Below, one piece after another: positions 1-8,510 of a stretch of 64,000 nt of DNA. The translations under genes were made by a program, and so were the position numbers. The stretch comes from Pseudomonas brassicacearum (GTDB lineage Bacteria; Pseudomonadota; Gammaproteobacteria; Pseudomonadales; Pseudomonadaceae), in the NCBI RefSeq assembly GCF_000585995.1, contig NZ_CP007410.1, positions 3,747,430 to 3,811,429 of the forward strand. The letters run 5' to 3'. Positions within the stretch are counted from its first letter, which is position 1. Each line of letters begins with the position of its first letter. The notes beneath the pieces are model-generated. The model made no database searches. It saw nothing but the letters and a program-made list of their open reading frames with translations, and was not told the DNA's origin.

Positions 1-1
1 A

Positions 2-100
2 ACGCTGGAGCGCACCATTACCGACACCGTGACGTGGTACCGCGATCACGATTGGTTTGAAAACCACAGGGCGTTTGCCTCACAAAGAAAACGCACCTAG
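2..100 (+). CDS. C-terminal end of an NAD-dependent epimerase/dehydratase-like protein (partial)
   Basis: An open frame enters from the left edge and stops at 98–100. It encodes about 32 residues containing the phrase TVTWYRDHDWF, which resembles the C-terminal tail of extended short-chain dehydrogenases (NAD-dependent epimerases). Only the tail is present, so the substrate cannot be judged. The next gene starts 21 bases downstream on the same strand, so the two may be co-transcribed. The family call rests on this tail alone and is tentative. Confidence 0.5.
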   Translation, partial: TLERTITDTVTWYRDHDWFENHRAFASQRKRT

Positions 101-121
101 CACAAGGACGTCAAAAAGACC

Positions 122-730
122 GTGCCCAGAGAAATAATCCTGATGCGTCACGGCCAGCCAAAACTGGTCGAGACCGATAAAGTGTCAGCGCTCGATATGA
201 AAGACTGGATCGAACACTACGACCGGTCCGAAATTACCCACCACCCCGCGCCGCACGCCAGCCAGCAACTGGCCGCCACCGCCACGGTGATCGTTTCAAG
301 CAGCGCGCCCCGCGCGCTGGCTTCCGCCCAGGCTCTTGGCCTGGAACCCAGCGTCATCGATACGCTTTTCTGTGAAGCGCAACTGCCTTATGGCCGCTGG
401 AAACGGCCCAGGCTCTCGCCTTTTACCTGGGCGTTTATCCTCCGGGTCTTATGGTTATGCGGTTACTCACGCCGGGTTGAATCCGCGTCTGCTGCGAGGG
501 TGCGCGCCAACCGGGCCGCTCAACGCCTGCTGGCACTTGCCGACAATGGCCCGGTCCTGCTGCTGGGGCATGGCTGGATGAATCGAATGATCGCCAAGCA
601 ATTGGAGGCCGAGGGGTGGACTCGGCAAAAGCGTAGCGGCAGCCAGTATTGGAGTGCGATGGTTTATCAAGACAGCGGCCAACGTTCAGCGTCCAGAACA
701 AATCTGCCGACTTTTCCACAAAGCCTGTAG
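122..730 (+). CDS. Histidine phosphatase family protein
   Basis: 202 aa protein with the phosphoglycerate-mutase-like RHG signature at residues 9–11 (MRHGQP) and a second histidine in LLLGHGW near residue 150, the two halves of the catalytic pocket in this superfamily. The phosphohistidine intermediate forms on the RHG histidine. No signal peptide is visible, so it is probably cytoplasmic. The start is a GTG 21 bases after the upstream epimerase-like gene, consistent with one transcript. Members act on phosphosugars, nucleotides or phosphoproteins, and the substrate cannot be read from sequence. The family call is firm. Confidence 0.8.
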   Translation: MPREIILMRHGQPKLVETDKVSALDMKDWIEHYDRSEITHHPAPHASQQLAATATVIVSSSAPRALASAQALGLEPSVIDTLFCEAQLPYGRWKRPRLSPFTWAFILRVLWLCGYSRRVESASAARVRANRAAQRLLALADNGPVLLLGHGWMNRMIAKQLEAEGWTRQKRSGSQYWSAMVYQDSGQRSASRTNLPTFPQSL

Positions 731-793
731 GAACCCATACCCGGCGCTCAAAAACACTGGCACCATGCCCTTTTTCTACTTCGCACTCATGGA

Positions 794-1522
794 GTGACTG
801 TGACGAATCTAAGTGCCGCTCCTGAGTTCACACCTGTGCCAACCTTCGAGAGTTACCGGTTCTTTCGCCGGGTCGGGATGTTCGTGCTGGCCGCCTTGTT
901 GTTTTTCCTGGCCGCCATACCCAGCGTGCTCTTCCTCCCTGCCGAGCTGCATTCATACCTATCGTTCGCCTCCACCGCGGGTATCGCTGCGCTCCTGCTG
1001 GTCGCCCTTTTTGCCTGGCAATACCGTGCTGATGCGGGCAGCCAATTGCGCGGCGACTCCATCAAGTTCCTGAAGGTTGGCGCGCTCGCCATCATCGCGT
1101 CCTACCTGCTTTGCGGGGTCGCCATTTTCGTGCTCGGGCTGCCTCAAGAGGCGTTCATGGCCGAGCTCCTGACAGGTCTCACCGGTTGGCAAGGCGCGAT
1201 CAAGATCGCTTCGTTGATCCTGTTTCCACCCATCACCGAGGAGCTGTTTTTCCGCCACTACCTGCTGCGTCTGTTTCCCTATGAAAACAGCCCTGCCTGG
1301 AAATGGATCGCGATCATCGCGACATCGGCAATCTTCGCCGGCATTCACATCCAATATGGTAACTGGACAACCGTCGTGCTGATCTTTGCATGTGGGTGCA
1401 TATTCGCCATCGCGCGAATCGCCAGCGGCGGCCTGCTGGTTCCGATACTGCTGCATTCGCTGGCTGAGATTGTCGCGCTGAGCAGCGACTGGTCTTTTCG
1501 CCTGATGGGGCTTTACAGTTGA
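794..1522 (+). CDS. CPBP family intramembrane glutamic endopeptidase
   Basis: 242 aa, strongly hydrophobic, with several predicted membrane spans. The conserved motif EELFFRHYLLR lies near residue 149 (paired glutamates and an arginine) and a following FAGIH histidine near 185; these are the active-site motifs of the CAAX-protease/bacteriocin-processing (Abi, Rce1-like) family in the inner membrane. Substrates in bacteria are mostly unknown. It starts at a GTG, and its stop is 39 bases before the start of the next, secreted protein gene, so the two may form a transcript. The family call is firm and the role open. Confidence 0.8.
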   Translation: MTVTNLSAAPEFTPVPTFESYRFFRRVGMFVLAALLFFLAAIPSVLFLPAELHSYLSFASTAGIAALLLVALFAWQYRADAGSQLRGDSIKFLKVGALAIIASYLLCGVAIFVLGLPQEAFMAELLTGLTGWQGAIKIASLILFPPITEELFFRHYLLRLFPYENSPAWKWIAIIATSAIFAGIHIQYGNWTTVVLIFACGCIFAIARIASGGLLVPILLHSLAEIVALSSDWSFRLMGLYS

Positions 1523-1561
1523 TCGATGCCATTCACGGCTGACTATTTCCAGGCAAGGGCA

Positions 1562-1942
1562 ATGATGAAGATCCGAGCAATGGCTTACGTCCTGTTTGCG
1601 TTGACGCTTCCGATGCTGTGCACGCCAGTCCAAGCGGCAACGTGGCAGATTTGCCGCATGGAGCTTCGTATCCTTGAGGTACTGAAACAACCCTACCCGC
1701 AGCTACAGGCGCGGATCGAGAAAGTCAGTTCGACCTCTGCTACGGCAGAATGCCCGGAGGAAGGGACAACGATGACGTTCACTCCGGAAACGCCTGATTA
1801 CCAATCCACCCTTCCGCGCCGGCAATGGCCCAAGAAGGGGCAGTCAGTACAGGTCAATTACCAATATCTGGATGGTATGTGCAAGGGCGATGGCAACAGC
1901 TATGCGTGTCGTATCAAGCACTACCCGTTAGTGGGTCAATAA
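1562..1942 (+). CDS. Small secreted hypothetical protein
   Basis: About 126 aa. The N-terminus (basic residues, hydrophobic run, VQA|ATW) looks like a Sec signal peptide ending near residue 25, so the mature protein is probably periplasmic. Four cysteines in the mature part (ICRM, AECPE, GMCKG, YACRI) could form two disulphides. I chose the ATG at 1562 because it begins the signal peptide and AAGG lies just upstream; an in-frame ATG exists at 1526. I do not recognise the family. It sits between the CPBP protease and a GNAT on the same strand. Confidence 0.6.
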   Translation: MMKIRAMAYVLFALTLPMLCTPVQAATWQICRMELRILEVLKQPYPQLQARIEKVSSTSATAECPEEGTTMTFTPETPDYQSTLPRRQWPKKGQSVQVNYQYLDGMCKGDGNSYACRIKHYPLVGQ

Positions 1943-1963
1943 ATCGGAAAAGAGAGCGATCTT

Positions 1964-2476
1964 ATGAAGCCCATCAGCATTCGTACCCTGCACAAGACTG
2001 ATACTGAGGCGCTGCTGGCTTTCGAGCTGGACAACCGCGAATGGTTCGAACGCCACATCGACCCTCGCGATTCTGCTTTTTACTCGGTGCAGGGTGTCAG
2101 TGACCACATCACGACGTATCTGGCTGATTTCGCCGCCGGTACCTGGCACCCGTTTGTCATCGAAGATCCTGACGGAAAGATAATCGGTCGAGCAAACCTC
2201 AAAGGTATCGACATGGCCGAGCGGTCAGCGGAAGTTGGCTATCGGATTGCCCAAGACGCTTGCGGACAGGGGCTGGCAACGCTGGCAGTGCAGCATCTGA
2301 TCCAAGAGGCCCAGGTGCGTTGGAACCTTAAACGATTGGTGGCCAACGTCTACGCTGAAAATATCGGCTCGGCCAAGGTACTCAAGCGGTGTGGTTTCTT
2401 GATCGAGCAATTATCGCTGCACGAAGGGACAGAGCGCGATTATCGGTTTGGCCTTTCGATAGGCCAATACGAATAA
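1964..2476 (+). CDS. GNAT family N-acetyltransferase (RimJ/RimL type)
   Basis: 170 aa with the layout of the RimJ/RimL acetyltransferases that modify protein N-termini or small amines with acetyl-CoA. Visible are the central strand with IIGRANLKGI, AEVGYRIAQDACGQGLAT (acetyl-CoA pyrophosphate loop, Q/R-x-x-G-x-A type) and the C-terminal VANVYAENIGSAKVLKRCGF block in which the Asn-x-x-S/A helix packs on CoA. It is cytoplasmic. The acceptor is not predictable. It starts 21 bases after the secreted protein gene. Confidence 0.85.
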   Translation: MKPISIRTLHKTDTEALLAFELDNREWFERHIDPRDSAFYSVQGVSDHITTYLADFAAGTWHPFVIEDPDGKIIGRANLKGIDMAERSAEVGYRIAQDACGQGLATLAVQHLIQEAQVRWNLKRLVANVYAENIGSAKVLKRCGFLIEQLSLHEGTERDYRFGLSIGQYE

Positions 2477-2558
2477 TCCAAGCGCTGCGCCCGGCTTAGC
2501 CGATTCCCGAACAACCGGGTATGATCCGAATCATCAGGTGCCTATTGGACCCACGTTG

Positions 2559-3011
2559 ATGCCAGCCTCCCAAATCCGTCCCTCTCCCGCACCATTACTC
2601 AAGCCAGGCGAGACGGTGGTCCTGTTCGACGGTGTGTGCAAACTGTGCAATGGCTGGGCAAGGTTCCTGATCCGCCATGACCACGACCGACGCGTGCGGT
2701 TGGCCGCCGTACAGTCGCCCGAGGGTCAGGCGCTACTGGCCTGGGCAGGCTTGCCCCTGGATCAATTCGACACCATGGCGGTGATTCGCGACCGGCATTA
2801 TTGGGTGCGCTCGGATGCATTTTTCGAAGTCGCCGCCCAACTGCCCGCCCGCTGGCTACCGGTGAAGCTTTTACGCATTTTCCCCCGAGCGCTTCGGGAT
2901 TGGGCCTACGATCGCATTGCGCTGAATCGCTATCGACTCTTCGGAAAATACGACACGTGCCTTCTGCCGGACCCAGATCATGAGCGGCGTTTTTTGAAGG
3001 CGCCCCTCTGA
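2559..3011 (+). CDS. Thiol-disulfide oxidoreductase DCC family protein
   Basis: About 150 aa. The DCC signature is clear near residue 26 (VLFDGVCKLCNGW), with the two cysteines of the C-x-x-C centre, followed by RHDHDRRVRLAAVQSPEGQ and an RALRDWAYDRIALNRYRLFG tail typical of the family (DUF393). Proteins of this family have a thioredoxin-like fold, and their physiological partners are poorly known. I prefer the ATG at 2559; an in-frame GTG at 2538 would add seven residues, and neither has a strong ribosome-binding site. It converges on the oxidoreductase gene downstream. Confidence 0.75.
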   Translation: MPASQIRPSPAPLLKPGETVVLFDGVCKLCNGWARFLIRHDHDRRVRLAAVQSPEGQALLAWAGLPLDQFDTMAVIRDRHYWVRSDAFFEVAAQLPARWLPVKLLRIFPRALRDWAYDRIALNRYRLFGKYDTCLLPDPDHERRFLKAPL

Positions 3012-3043
3012 CCGCCCTCCTACCCCAATAGCCCAACCAATGG

Positions 3044-4171
3044 TCAGCGCTGCTCGTCAGAAAAGTGCACGGACAGGCTCAGGTTTTCCGGATCGTTGAT
3101 GGCGGTCAGGTATTCATCGACGGTGATTTCGCCTACGCACGCCCGGGCGCCAGGTTCGGGCAAGTACCCTTGGGCGAGTTTTGCAGCCAAGGCAACGGCG
3201 GCGCAGCTCGGGATTTCCGGGCCCTTGTCATTCGTCGCCGTGAGCTGCGCCGTCATGAACAGGGGTTTTCCTTCCAGCCCGATGCCCTGGACATCGATGT
3301 ACATCGCGCTTTTACCATCGCCGAATCGCTCGAACCAGAGCCCCCAGCGATGAAGTCTTGCGGCCCAAGGGGCATGGTCACGCACCAGCCCGACCTTGAT
3401 TGCCTGGGCCAGCAGGTAGTTGGCGACACCGCCAAGCTTCAGGCCTGCGCCCGCCTTGAAGCTCAGGGTATGGGCGCCATAGCGGCCGGCGAAGATATCC
3501 AGGTCCGGTACATCGACATTGGCCAAGACTCGAGAGCCCATGGACTGCATGTTGCGAAGCGTCAGGTCCTGCCAGCCCAACACTTCATGCACGTGGCCGT
3601 CCTTGAGTTGCTTGATCGGTTTGCCCGCGTAGGCAAGAACGCCTTCGACGGTGGACAGCCCGGGCATCTTGGCCGACGAGGAAATACCATGTTCGATCGA
3701 GTCGATGCGCTGGAAGCGATGGCGCTGCTGATCGATGATCGCCGCCGATAGCGTCGGCACCGAACTGCAGCCACTGAGGATCGCCACACCCGCCTGCCTT
3801 GCCCGGGCATCGAGTACACCAATGCCAGAGACAAAAGCCCTGGAGTCGGACAGGTCGCAGTAGCTCACGCCCGCCTCGATGCAGCTCTCGGCGACGGCAT
3901 AGGATTGCCCCTGGAACGGCCCGCCGGTGTGGATGACCAGCTGGATGTTCATCGAGCCCAGGACAGACTTGAATCCAGGGCCCATGGCGTCGCCGCACCA
4001 ACTTTCACACACGTTGCCCGATTGGGTTTTCAACTCATCGACTTTGCCCTGCAACTTGTGGGGGGCGCGCCCCGAGATCACCAGGTCCACGCCTGGCATC
4101 ACCGCCAGATGTCGGCAAACGATACTGCCGAAGTTTCCATATCCGCCGATCACCAACACTCTGAACGCCAT
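3044..4171 (-). CDS. Saccharopine dehydrogenase NADP-binding domain oxidoreductase
   Basis: 375 aa. The N-terminal VLVIGGYGNFGSIVCRHL is a Rossmann dinucleotide-binding loop (GxGxxG-like), and the continuation (VIHTGGPFQGQSYAVAESCIEAGVSY) matches the saccharopine-dehydrogenase/homospermidine-synthase type fold (Sacchrp_dh_NADP). Many bacterial members are not lysine-pathway enzymes, so the reaction is undefined. It is cytoplasmic. The gene is alone on its strand, with a REP pair upstream and the DCC gene converging on its 3' end. Confidence 0.75.
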   Translation of the reverse strand: MAFRVLVIGGYGNFGSIVCRHLAVMPGVDLVISGRAPHKLQGKVDELKTQSGNVCESWCGDAMGPGFKSVLGSMNIQLVIHTGGPFQGQSYAVAESCIEAGVSYCDLSDSRAFVSGIGVLDARARQAGVAILSGCSSVPTLSAAIIDQQRHRFQRIDSIEHGISSSAKMPGLSTVEGVLAYAGKPIKQLKDGHVHEVLGWQDLTLRNMQSMGSRVLANVDVPDLDIFAGRYGAHTLSFKAGAGLKLGGVANYLLAQAIKVGLVRDHAPWAARLHRWGLWFERFGDGKSAMYIDVQGIGLEGKPLFMTAQLTATNDKGPEIPSCAAVALAAKLAQGYLPEPGARACVGEITVDEYLTAINDPENLSLSVHFSDEQR

Positions 4172-4272
4172 TCAACTCTTTCCCTACAATTCGATCATGC
4201 AACCTGCTCATCCGAGACAGGCCTTGGATCCTTCACTGCGTTTATGCAGTTCACTTGAAGAACATACAGAAC

Positions 4273-4406
4273 CTGTGGCGAGGGAGCTTGCTCCCGCTGG
4301 GCTGCGAAGCGGCCCCAAACCAGTCACCGCGTTTCACCAGAGACACCGCATTTACCGGTTTTACGACGGCTGCGCCGCCGAGCGGGAGCAAGCTCCCTCG
4401 CCACAG
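4273..4406. repeat. REP-type inverted pair (class A)
   Basis: Two copies of a palindromic core (GTGGCGAGGGAGCTTGCTCC and its inverse) face each other about 110 bases apart, joined by a G+C-rich spacer with GCTGCGAAGCGGCCCC. The same arrangement recurs near 14556, 15273 and 16571, and a single diverged copy lies at 7118. This is the form of Pseudomonas REP doublets mobilised in trans by RAYT transposases. It lies between the 5' end of the saccharopine dehydrogenase-like gene and the 3' end of xylR. Confidence 0.85.
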
Positions 4407-4447
4407 GGGCAGTGCCACTTAAACAAGCGCAAGCCGGCCATAGCGGC

Positions 4448-5635
4448 TCAACGAACCGCTGCACCAGCCCCCTGCTGATACTCCCTCGGCGTACAGCCGA
4501 ACTCCCGCCGAAACACCGTGTGCAGGTACTGCGCCGATTTGAAGCCGCAATTCTGGGCGATGTCGGCAATCGGCGCAGCGGTATTTTCCAGGCCATTGGC
4601 GGCGGCGGCCAGTTTGAAGCGCAGGATCTCGTCGTGAACGCTGCAGCCGCGCGCCTTGCGAAAGTGCGATTCCAGCGATGAGCGCGACACGCCCACATAC
4701 GCCGCCACTTGGGCGGTCTTGATGCCCTGGCAGGCGTATTGGCGGATGAAGAGCAATGCCTGCATGACATAGGGATTGCCCAACGGTTGATGCAGGCTCG
4801 AAACCTGTACGTTGATCGCATCCGGCGGCACCAGGATCTGCGTGCCCGTGGACGGCATGCCGTGCAGCATCTGGTGGAGCAGGCGCGCGGCGGTCCGGCC
4901 CATGGTTTCGGTGCCCTGGATCACCGAGCTCAGCGGCACCCGCGTCAGGCTGCGGGTCAGCGGGTCGTTGTCGATGCCGATCAAGGCCACTTGCTCCGGC
5001 ACGGCGATCCCGGCGGTCAGGCAGGCTTGCAGCAGTTGTCGGGCGCGGGCGTCGCTGACGGCGATGATGCCGATGGGTTTGGGCAGGCTTTGCAGCCAGG
5101 CGATCTGCTGTTCGACGGCGCTGTCCCAGAGCGGTGCGCTGGTGCCCATGCCGCGATAGACCTCGACGTGCAAGCCATCGCGTTGCAACAGCCGGCGAAA
5201 GGCTTTTTCCCGCTCCTGAGCCCAACGATTGGCTTGCGCTTCCGGCAGGCTGAAACAGGCAAAGCGCGTCAGCCCGGCTTCGATCAAATGCTCGTACGCC
5301 AACTTCATCAGCGCGTCATTGTCAGTGGCGACATAGGGAATGCCCTTCGGATAGGCGCGTTCATCCTGATAGGAGCCGCCCACCGCCACGACCGGCAGCT
5401 TGATTCCGGCCAACGCCTCGCCAATCAGCGGGTCGTCGAAGTCGGCGATGATCCCGTCGCCCTGCCAGCGCTCGATGCCTTTCAAGCGACAGAGAAAATC
5501 CTCCTCAAGGAACAAGTCCCAGGACGCACGGGTGCTGCTCAGATAGTTGCCGATGCCACTGATGATGCCGCGGTCGTAGATCTTGCTGCCGTTGAACAAC
5601 AGGGCAATGCGGTGGACGGGCGGGACGGTTTTCAT
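4448..5635 (-). CDS. xylR: XylR, AraC-family D-xylose-responsive activator
   Basis: 395 aa, close to the length of E. coli XylR. The N-terminal two thirds form a LacI/periplasmic-binding-protein-like sensor domain (IALLFNGSKIYDRGIISGI at the start, then GIIAVSDARARQLLQACLTA and VALIGIDNDPL in the middle), and the C-terminal about 100 residues carry two AraC helix-turn-helix motifs (IKTAQVAAYVGVSRSSLESH; IADIAQNCGFKSAQYLHTVF). It is divergent from xylA with a 153-base gap. By analogy with E. coli it binds xylose and activates the xyl genes. Context and architecture make this assignment strong. Confidence 0.92.
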   Translation of the reverse strand: MKTVPPVHRIALLFNGSKIYDRGIISGIGNYLSSTRASWDLFLEEDFLCRLKGIERWQGDGIIADFDDPLIGEALAGIKLPVVAVGGSYQDERAYPKGIPYVATDNDALMKLAYEHLIEAGLTRFACFSLPEAQANRWAQEREKAFRRLLQRDGLHVEVYRGMGTSAPLWDSAVEQQIAWLQSLPKPIGIIAVSDARARQLLQACLTAGIAVPEQVALIGIDNDPLTRSLTRVPLSSVIQGTETMGRTAARLLHQMLHGMPSTGTQILVPPDAINVQVSSLHQPLGNPYVMQALLFIRQYACQGIKTAQVAAYVGVSRSSLESHFRKARGCSVHDEILRFKLAAAANGLENTAAPIADIAQNCGFKSAQYLHTVFRREFGCTPREYQQGAGAAVR

Positions 5636-5788
5636 TGGTTTTACCCTAGGCCAGTGAAGACAGACTAGGCCTCGGAACGTCGAATCTCAATACTCAAAAT
5701 CGAACTGCCTGTTGGTGATTTTCATAATCAGCAGCCACAGGGCCGGCGTTAGTATCGAGACACCGCCAAGAACAATAAGGAAATCGCC
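5636..5788. promoter_or_regulatory. xylR–xylA divergent control region
   Basis: The 153 bases between the divergent xylR and xylA starts should contain the XylR operator and both promoters. Two direct TCGAA repeats lie 20 bases apart (5682–5686 and 5702–5706), the spacing expected for an AraC-type dimer on one DNA face. A TAGTAT hexamer at 5752–5757 could be the xylA -10 element with no good -35, as expected for an activated promoter. AAGGA lies upstream of the xylA ATG. The boxes are candidates by eye only. Confidence 0.45.
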
Positions 5789-7105
5789 ATGCCGTACTTC
5801 CCCGGTGTCGACAAGATTCGCTACGAAGGGGCGGCCAGTGCCTCGTCCCTTGCCTTCCGCCACTACGACGCCGACAAGCTCATCCTCGGCAAACCCATGC
5901 GCGAGCACCTGCGCATGGCGGTCTGCTACTGGCATACCTTCGTCTGGCCGGGGTCCGATGTGTTCGGCGCCGGCACCTTCAAGCGCCCGTGGCAGCGCAC
6001 CGGGGATCCCATGGAATTGGCCATCGGCAAGGCCGAAGCGGCCTTCGAGTTCTTTTCCAAGCTGGGCATCGACTATTACTGCTTCCACGACACCGATGTC
6101 GCCCCCGAGGGCAACTCGTTGAAGGAGTATCGCAACCACTTCGCGCAGATGGTCGATCAGCTGGAACGCCATCAGGAACAGACCGGCGTCAAGCTGCTGT
6201 GGGGCACCGCCAACTGCTTCAGCAACCCGCGCTTTGCCGCTGGTGCCGCCAGCAACCCGGACCCGCAAGTATTCGCCTGCGCCGCCGCCCAGGTGTTCAG
6301 CGCCATGAACGCCACCCAACGCCTCAAGGGCTCCAACTACGTGCTGTGGGGCGGTCGTGAAGGTTACGAAACCCTGCTCAACACAGACCTCAAGCGCGAG
6401 CGCGAACAACTGGGCCGCTTCATGGCCATGGTGGTCGAGCACAAGCACAAGATCGGCTTCAAGGGTGATTTGCTGATCGAGCCCAAGCCGCAGGAGCCGA
6501 CCAAGCACCAATACGATTACGACAGCGCGACGGTGTTCGGCTTCCTGCAACAGTACGGCCTGGAAAAAGAAATCAAGGTCAACATCGAGGCCAACCACGC
6601 GACCCTGGCCGGGCACAGCTTCCACCACGAGATCGCCACGGCCGTCTCATTGGGGATTTTCGGCAGCATCGACGCTAACCGTGGCGACCCGCAGAACGGC
6701 TGGGACACCGACCAGTTCCCCAACAGCGTCGAAGAAATGACCCTGGCCACCTACGAGATTCTCAAAGCCGGCGGTTTCACCAACGGCGGGTTCAACTTCG
6801 ACTCCAAGGTCCGGCGCCAGAGCGTGGACGACGTCGACCTGTTCCACGGCCACATCGCCGCCATGGACGTCCTCGCCCTGGCTCTGGAGCGCGCGGCGGC
6901 CATGGTGCAGAACGATCAACTCCAGCAATTCAAGGATCAACGCTACGCCGGTTGGCAGCAACCGTTCGGCCAAGCGGTATTGGCCGGTGAGTTCAGCCTC
7001 GCCTCACTGGCCGAGCATGCCTTCGCCAACGAGTTGAACCCGCAAGCCGTCAGCGGTCGGCAGGAGATGCTCGAGAACGTGGTCAACCGGTTTATCTATC
7101 CCTGA
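5789..7105 (+). CDS. xylA: Xylose isomerase
   Basis: 438 aa, the usual length of class II xylose isomerases. It interconverts D-xylose and D-xylulose in the cytoplasm using divalent metals. The catalytic histidine and aspartate sit in [13 protein letters not shown] (His100, Asp103; equivalent to His101/Asp104 of the E. coli enzyme). The metal-site stretches [27 protein letters not shown] and [14 protein letters not shown] are all intact. First gene of the xylAFGH block and divergent from xylR. No xylulokinase (xylB) lies in this window, so it must be encoded elsewhere. Confidence 0.96.
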   Translation: MPYFPGVDKIRYEGAASASSLAFRHYDADKLILGKPMREHLRMAVCYWHTFVWPGSDVFGAGTFKRPWQRTGDPMELAIGKAEAAFEFFSKLGIDYYCFHDTDVAPEGNSLKEYRNHFAQMVDQLERHQEQTGVKLLWGTANCFSNPRFAAGAASNPDPQVFACAAAQVFSAMNATQRLKGSNYVLWGGREGYETLLNTDLKREREQLGRFMAMVVEHKHKIGFKGDLLIEPKPQEPTKHQYDYDSATVFGFLQQYGLEKEIKVNIEANHATLAGHSFHHEIATAVSLGIFGSIDANRGDPQNGWDTDQFPNSVEEMTLATYEILKAGGFTNGGFNFDSKVRRQSVDDVDLFHGHIAAMDVLALALERAAAMVQNDQLQQFKDQRYAGWQQPFGQAVLAGEFSLASLAEHAFANELNPQAVSGRQEMLENVVNRFIYP

Positions 7106-7117
7106 CAATAGACTGAG

Positions 7118-7163
7118 CTGTGGCGAGGGGATTTATCCCCGTTGGGCTGCGAAGCAGCCCCGC
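7118..7163. repeat. Single REP (class A, diverged)
   Basis: A single half of the class A repeat (TGTGGCGAGGGGATTTATCC followed by GTTGGGCTGCGAAGCAGCCC) begins 12 bases after the xylA stop. Its own palindromes, GGGGAT…ATCCCC and GGCTGCGAAGCAGCC, could form hairpins between xylA and xylF and so influence 3' stability of the xylA message. Confidence 0.7.
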
Positions 7164-7321
7164 GGAAAAAACAACCTTGATTTATCCGATTCGCCAAAGT
7201 GGTTGTTACATTCTCGCGACAAATCTCTGCCCACAGCGCTCGGCGACTCTCTACAGTTCTATCCGCACCACGCTCATCGTCAGGCAGTGTCTTTCAAACA
7301 ACAATAAAAGGACGCACCACC

Positions 7322-8323
7322 ATGAAAACATTCAAACGCACGTTACTCGCTGGCGCCCTCGCCCTGCTCTCGCTTCCGGTCATGGCCGATGCGGCGCACC
7401 CGAAAATTGGCTTTTCCATCGACGACCTGCGTCTGGAACGCTGGTCGCGGGACCGTGACTACTTCGTCGCGGCGGCGGAAAAACTCGACGCCAAGGTCTT
7501 CGTCCAGTCGGCCGATGCCAACGAGCAGAAGCAGATCTCGCAGATCGAAAACCTGATCTCCCGTGGCGTCGATGTGATCGTCATCGTGCCGTTCAACGCC
7601 ACCGTGCTGACCAACGCCGTCGCCGAAGCCAAGAAAGCCGGGATCAAGGTCGTGTCTTATGACCGACTGATCCTCAACGCCGACATCGACGCCTACATTT
7701 CCTTCGATAACGAAAAAGTCGGCGAGATGCAGGCCAGCGGCGTGCTCAAGGCCGCGCCGAAGGGCAATTACTTTTTGCTCGGTGGCGCCCCTACGGACAA
7801 CAACGCCAAGGTCCTGCGCGAAGGCCAGATGAAAGTGCTGCAACCGGCCATCGACAAGGGTGATATCAAGATCGTCGGCCAGCAGTGGGTGAAGGAATGG
7901 AACCCCACCGAAGCCCTGAGCATCGTGGAAAACGCCCTGACCCGGAACAACAACAAGATCGATGGCATCGTCGCCTCCAACGACGCCACCGCCGGCGGCG
8001 CAATCCAGGCCCTGGCCGCACAGAAAATGGCCGGCAAGGTGCCAATCTCGGGCCAGGATGCCGACCTGGCAGCGGTCAAGCGGGTGATCGATGGCACCCA
8101 GACCATGACCGTCTACAAGCCGCTGAAACTGATCGCCTCGGAAGCCGCCAAGCTCTCGGTACAACTGGCGCGCAACGAAAAACCCACCTTCAGCTCGCAA
8201 TACGACAATGGCAGCAAAAAAGTCGACACCATCCTGCTCACGCCAACTCCGCTGACCAAGGACAACATCGACCTGCTGGAAAAGGACGGGTTCTATACCA
8301 AGGCGCAGATCGCCGGGCAGTGA
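7322..8323 (+). CDS. xylF: D-xylose ABC transporter, periplasmic binding protein
   Basis: 333 aa starting at the ATG at 7322, which begins a good Sec signal peptide (KTFKRTLLAGALALLSLPV, cleavage near AADA|AHP). The mature protein opens with IGFSIDDLRLERWSRDRDYF, typical of XylF in the sugar-binding protein family, and contains the hinge segments VSYDRLILNADIDAYISFDN and DGIVASNDATAGGAIQAL. It captures xylose in the periplasm and delivers it to XylH/XylG. It is 216 bases downstream of xylA with a REP between. A longer in-frame reading from 7199 lacks signal-peptide character. Confidence 0.95.
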   Translation: MKTFKRTLLAGALALLSLPVMADAAHPKIGFSIDDLRLERWSRDRDYFVAAAEKLDAKVFVQSADANEQKQISQIENLISRGVDVIVIVPFNATVLTNAVAEAKKAGIKVVSYDRLILNADIDAYISFDNEKVGEMQASGVLKAAPKGNYFLLGGAPTDNNAKVLREGQMKVLQPAIDKGDIKIVGQQWVKEWNPTEALSIVENALTRNNNKIDGIVASNDATAGGAIQALAAQKMAGKVPISGQDADLAAVKRVIDGTQTMTVYKPLKLIASEAAKLSVQLARNEKPTFSSQYDNGSKKVDTILLTPTPLTKDNIDLLEKDGFYTKAQIAGQ

Positions 8324-8328
8324 CCTCT

Positions 8329-8417
8329 GTGGGAGCGGGCTTGCTCGCGAAAGCGGTGTATCAGCCTGCATTGATGTGGACTGACCCACCGCATTCGCGA
8401 GCAAGCCCGCTCCCACA
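8329..8417. repeat. REP pair (class B) inside the xyl operon
   Basis: GTGGGAGCGGGCTTGCTCGC at the left and its inverse GCGAGCAAGCCCGCTCCCAC at the right face each other with about 45 bases between, starting six bases after the xylF stop. The transcript could fold into one long hairpin. In binding-protein-dependent operons such a structure commonly protects the upstream message and lowers downstream expression, which suits a high XylF to XylG/H ratio; that role is inferred. Confidence 0.85.
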
Positions 8418-8510
8418 AGGACTTTGCTTAACTCTGGAATCTAGGGTGAGTCCGGCCCGAGGGCTGTCCTCACCTGCTTGCGTGTGAGCCCTTTTTCACG
8501 AGCCTTCGCC

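Noticed and set aside
959..1690. A 243-codon minus-strand frame across the CPBP and secreted-protein genes
   Set aside because: Spans two real genes on the other strand and reads as Arg/Gln/His-rich noise.
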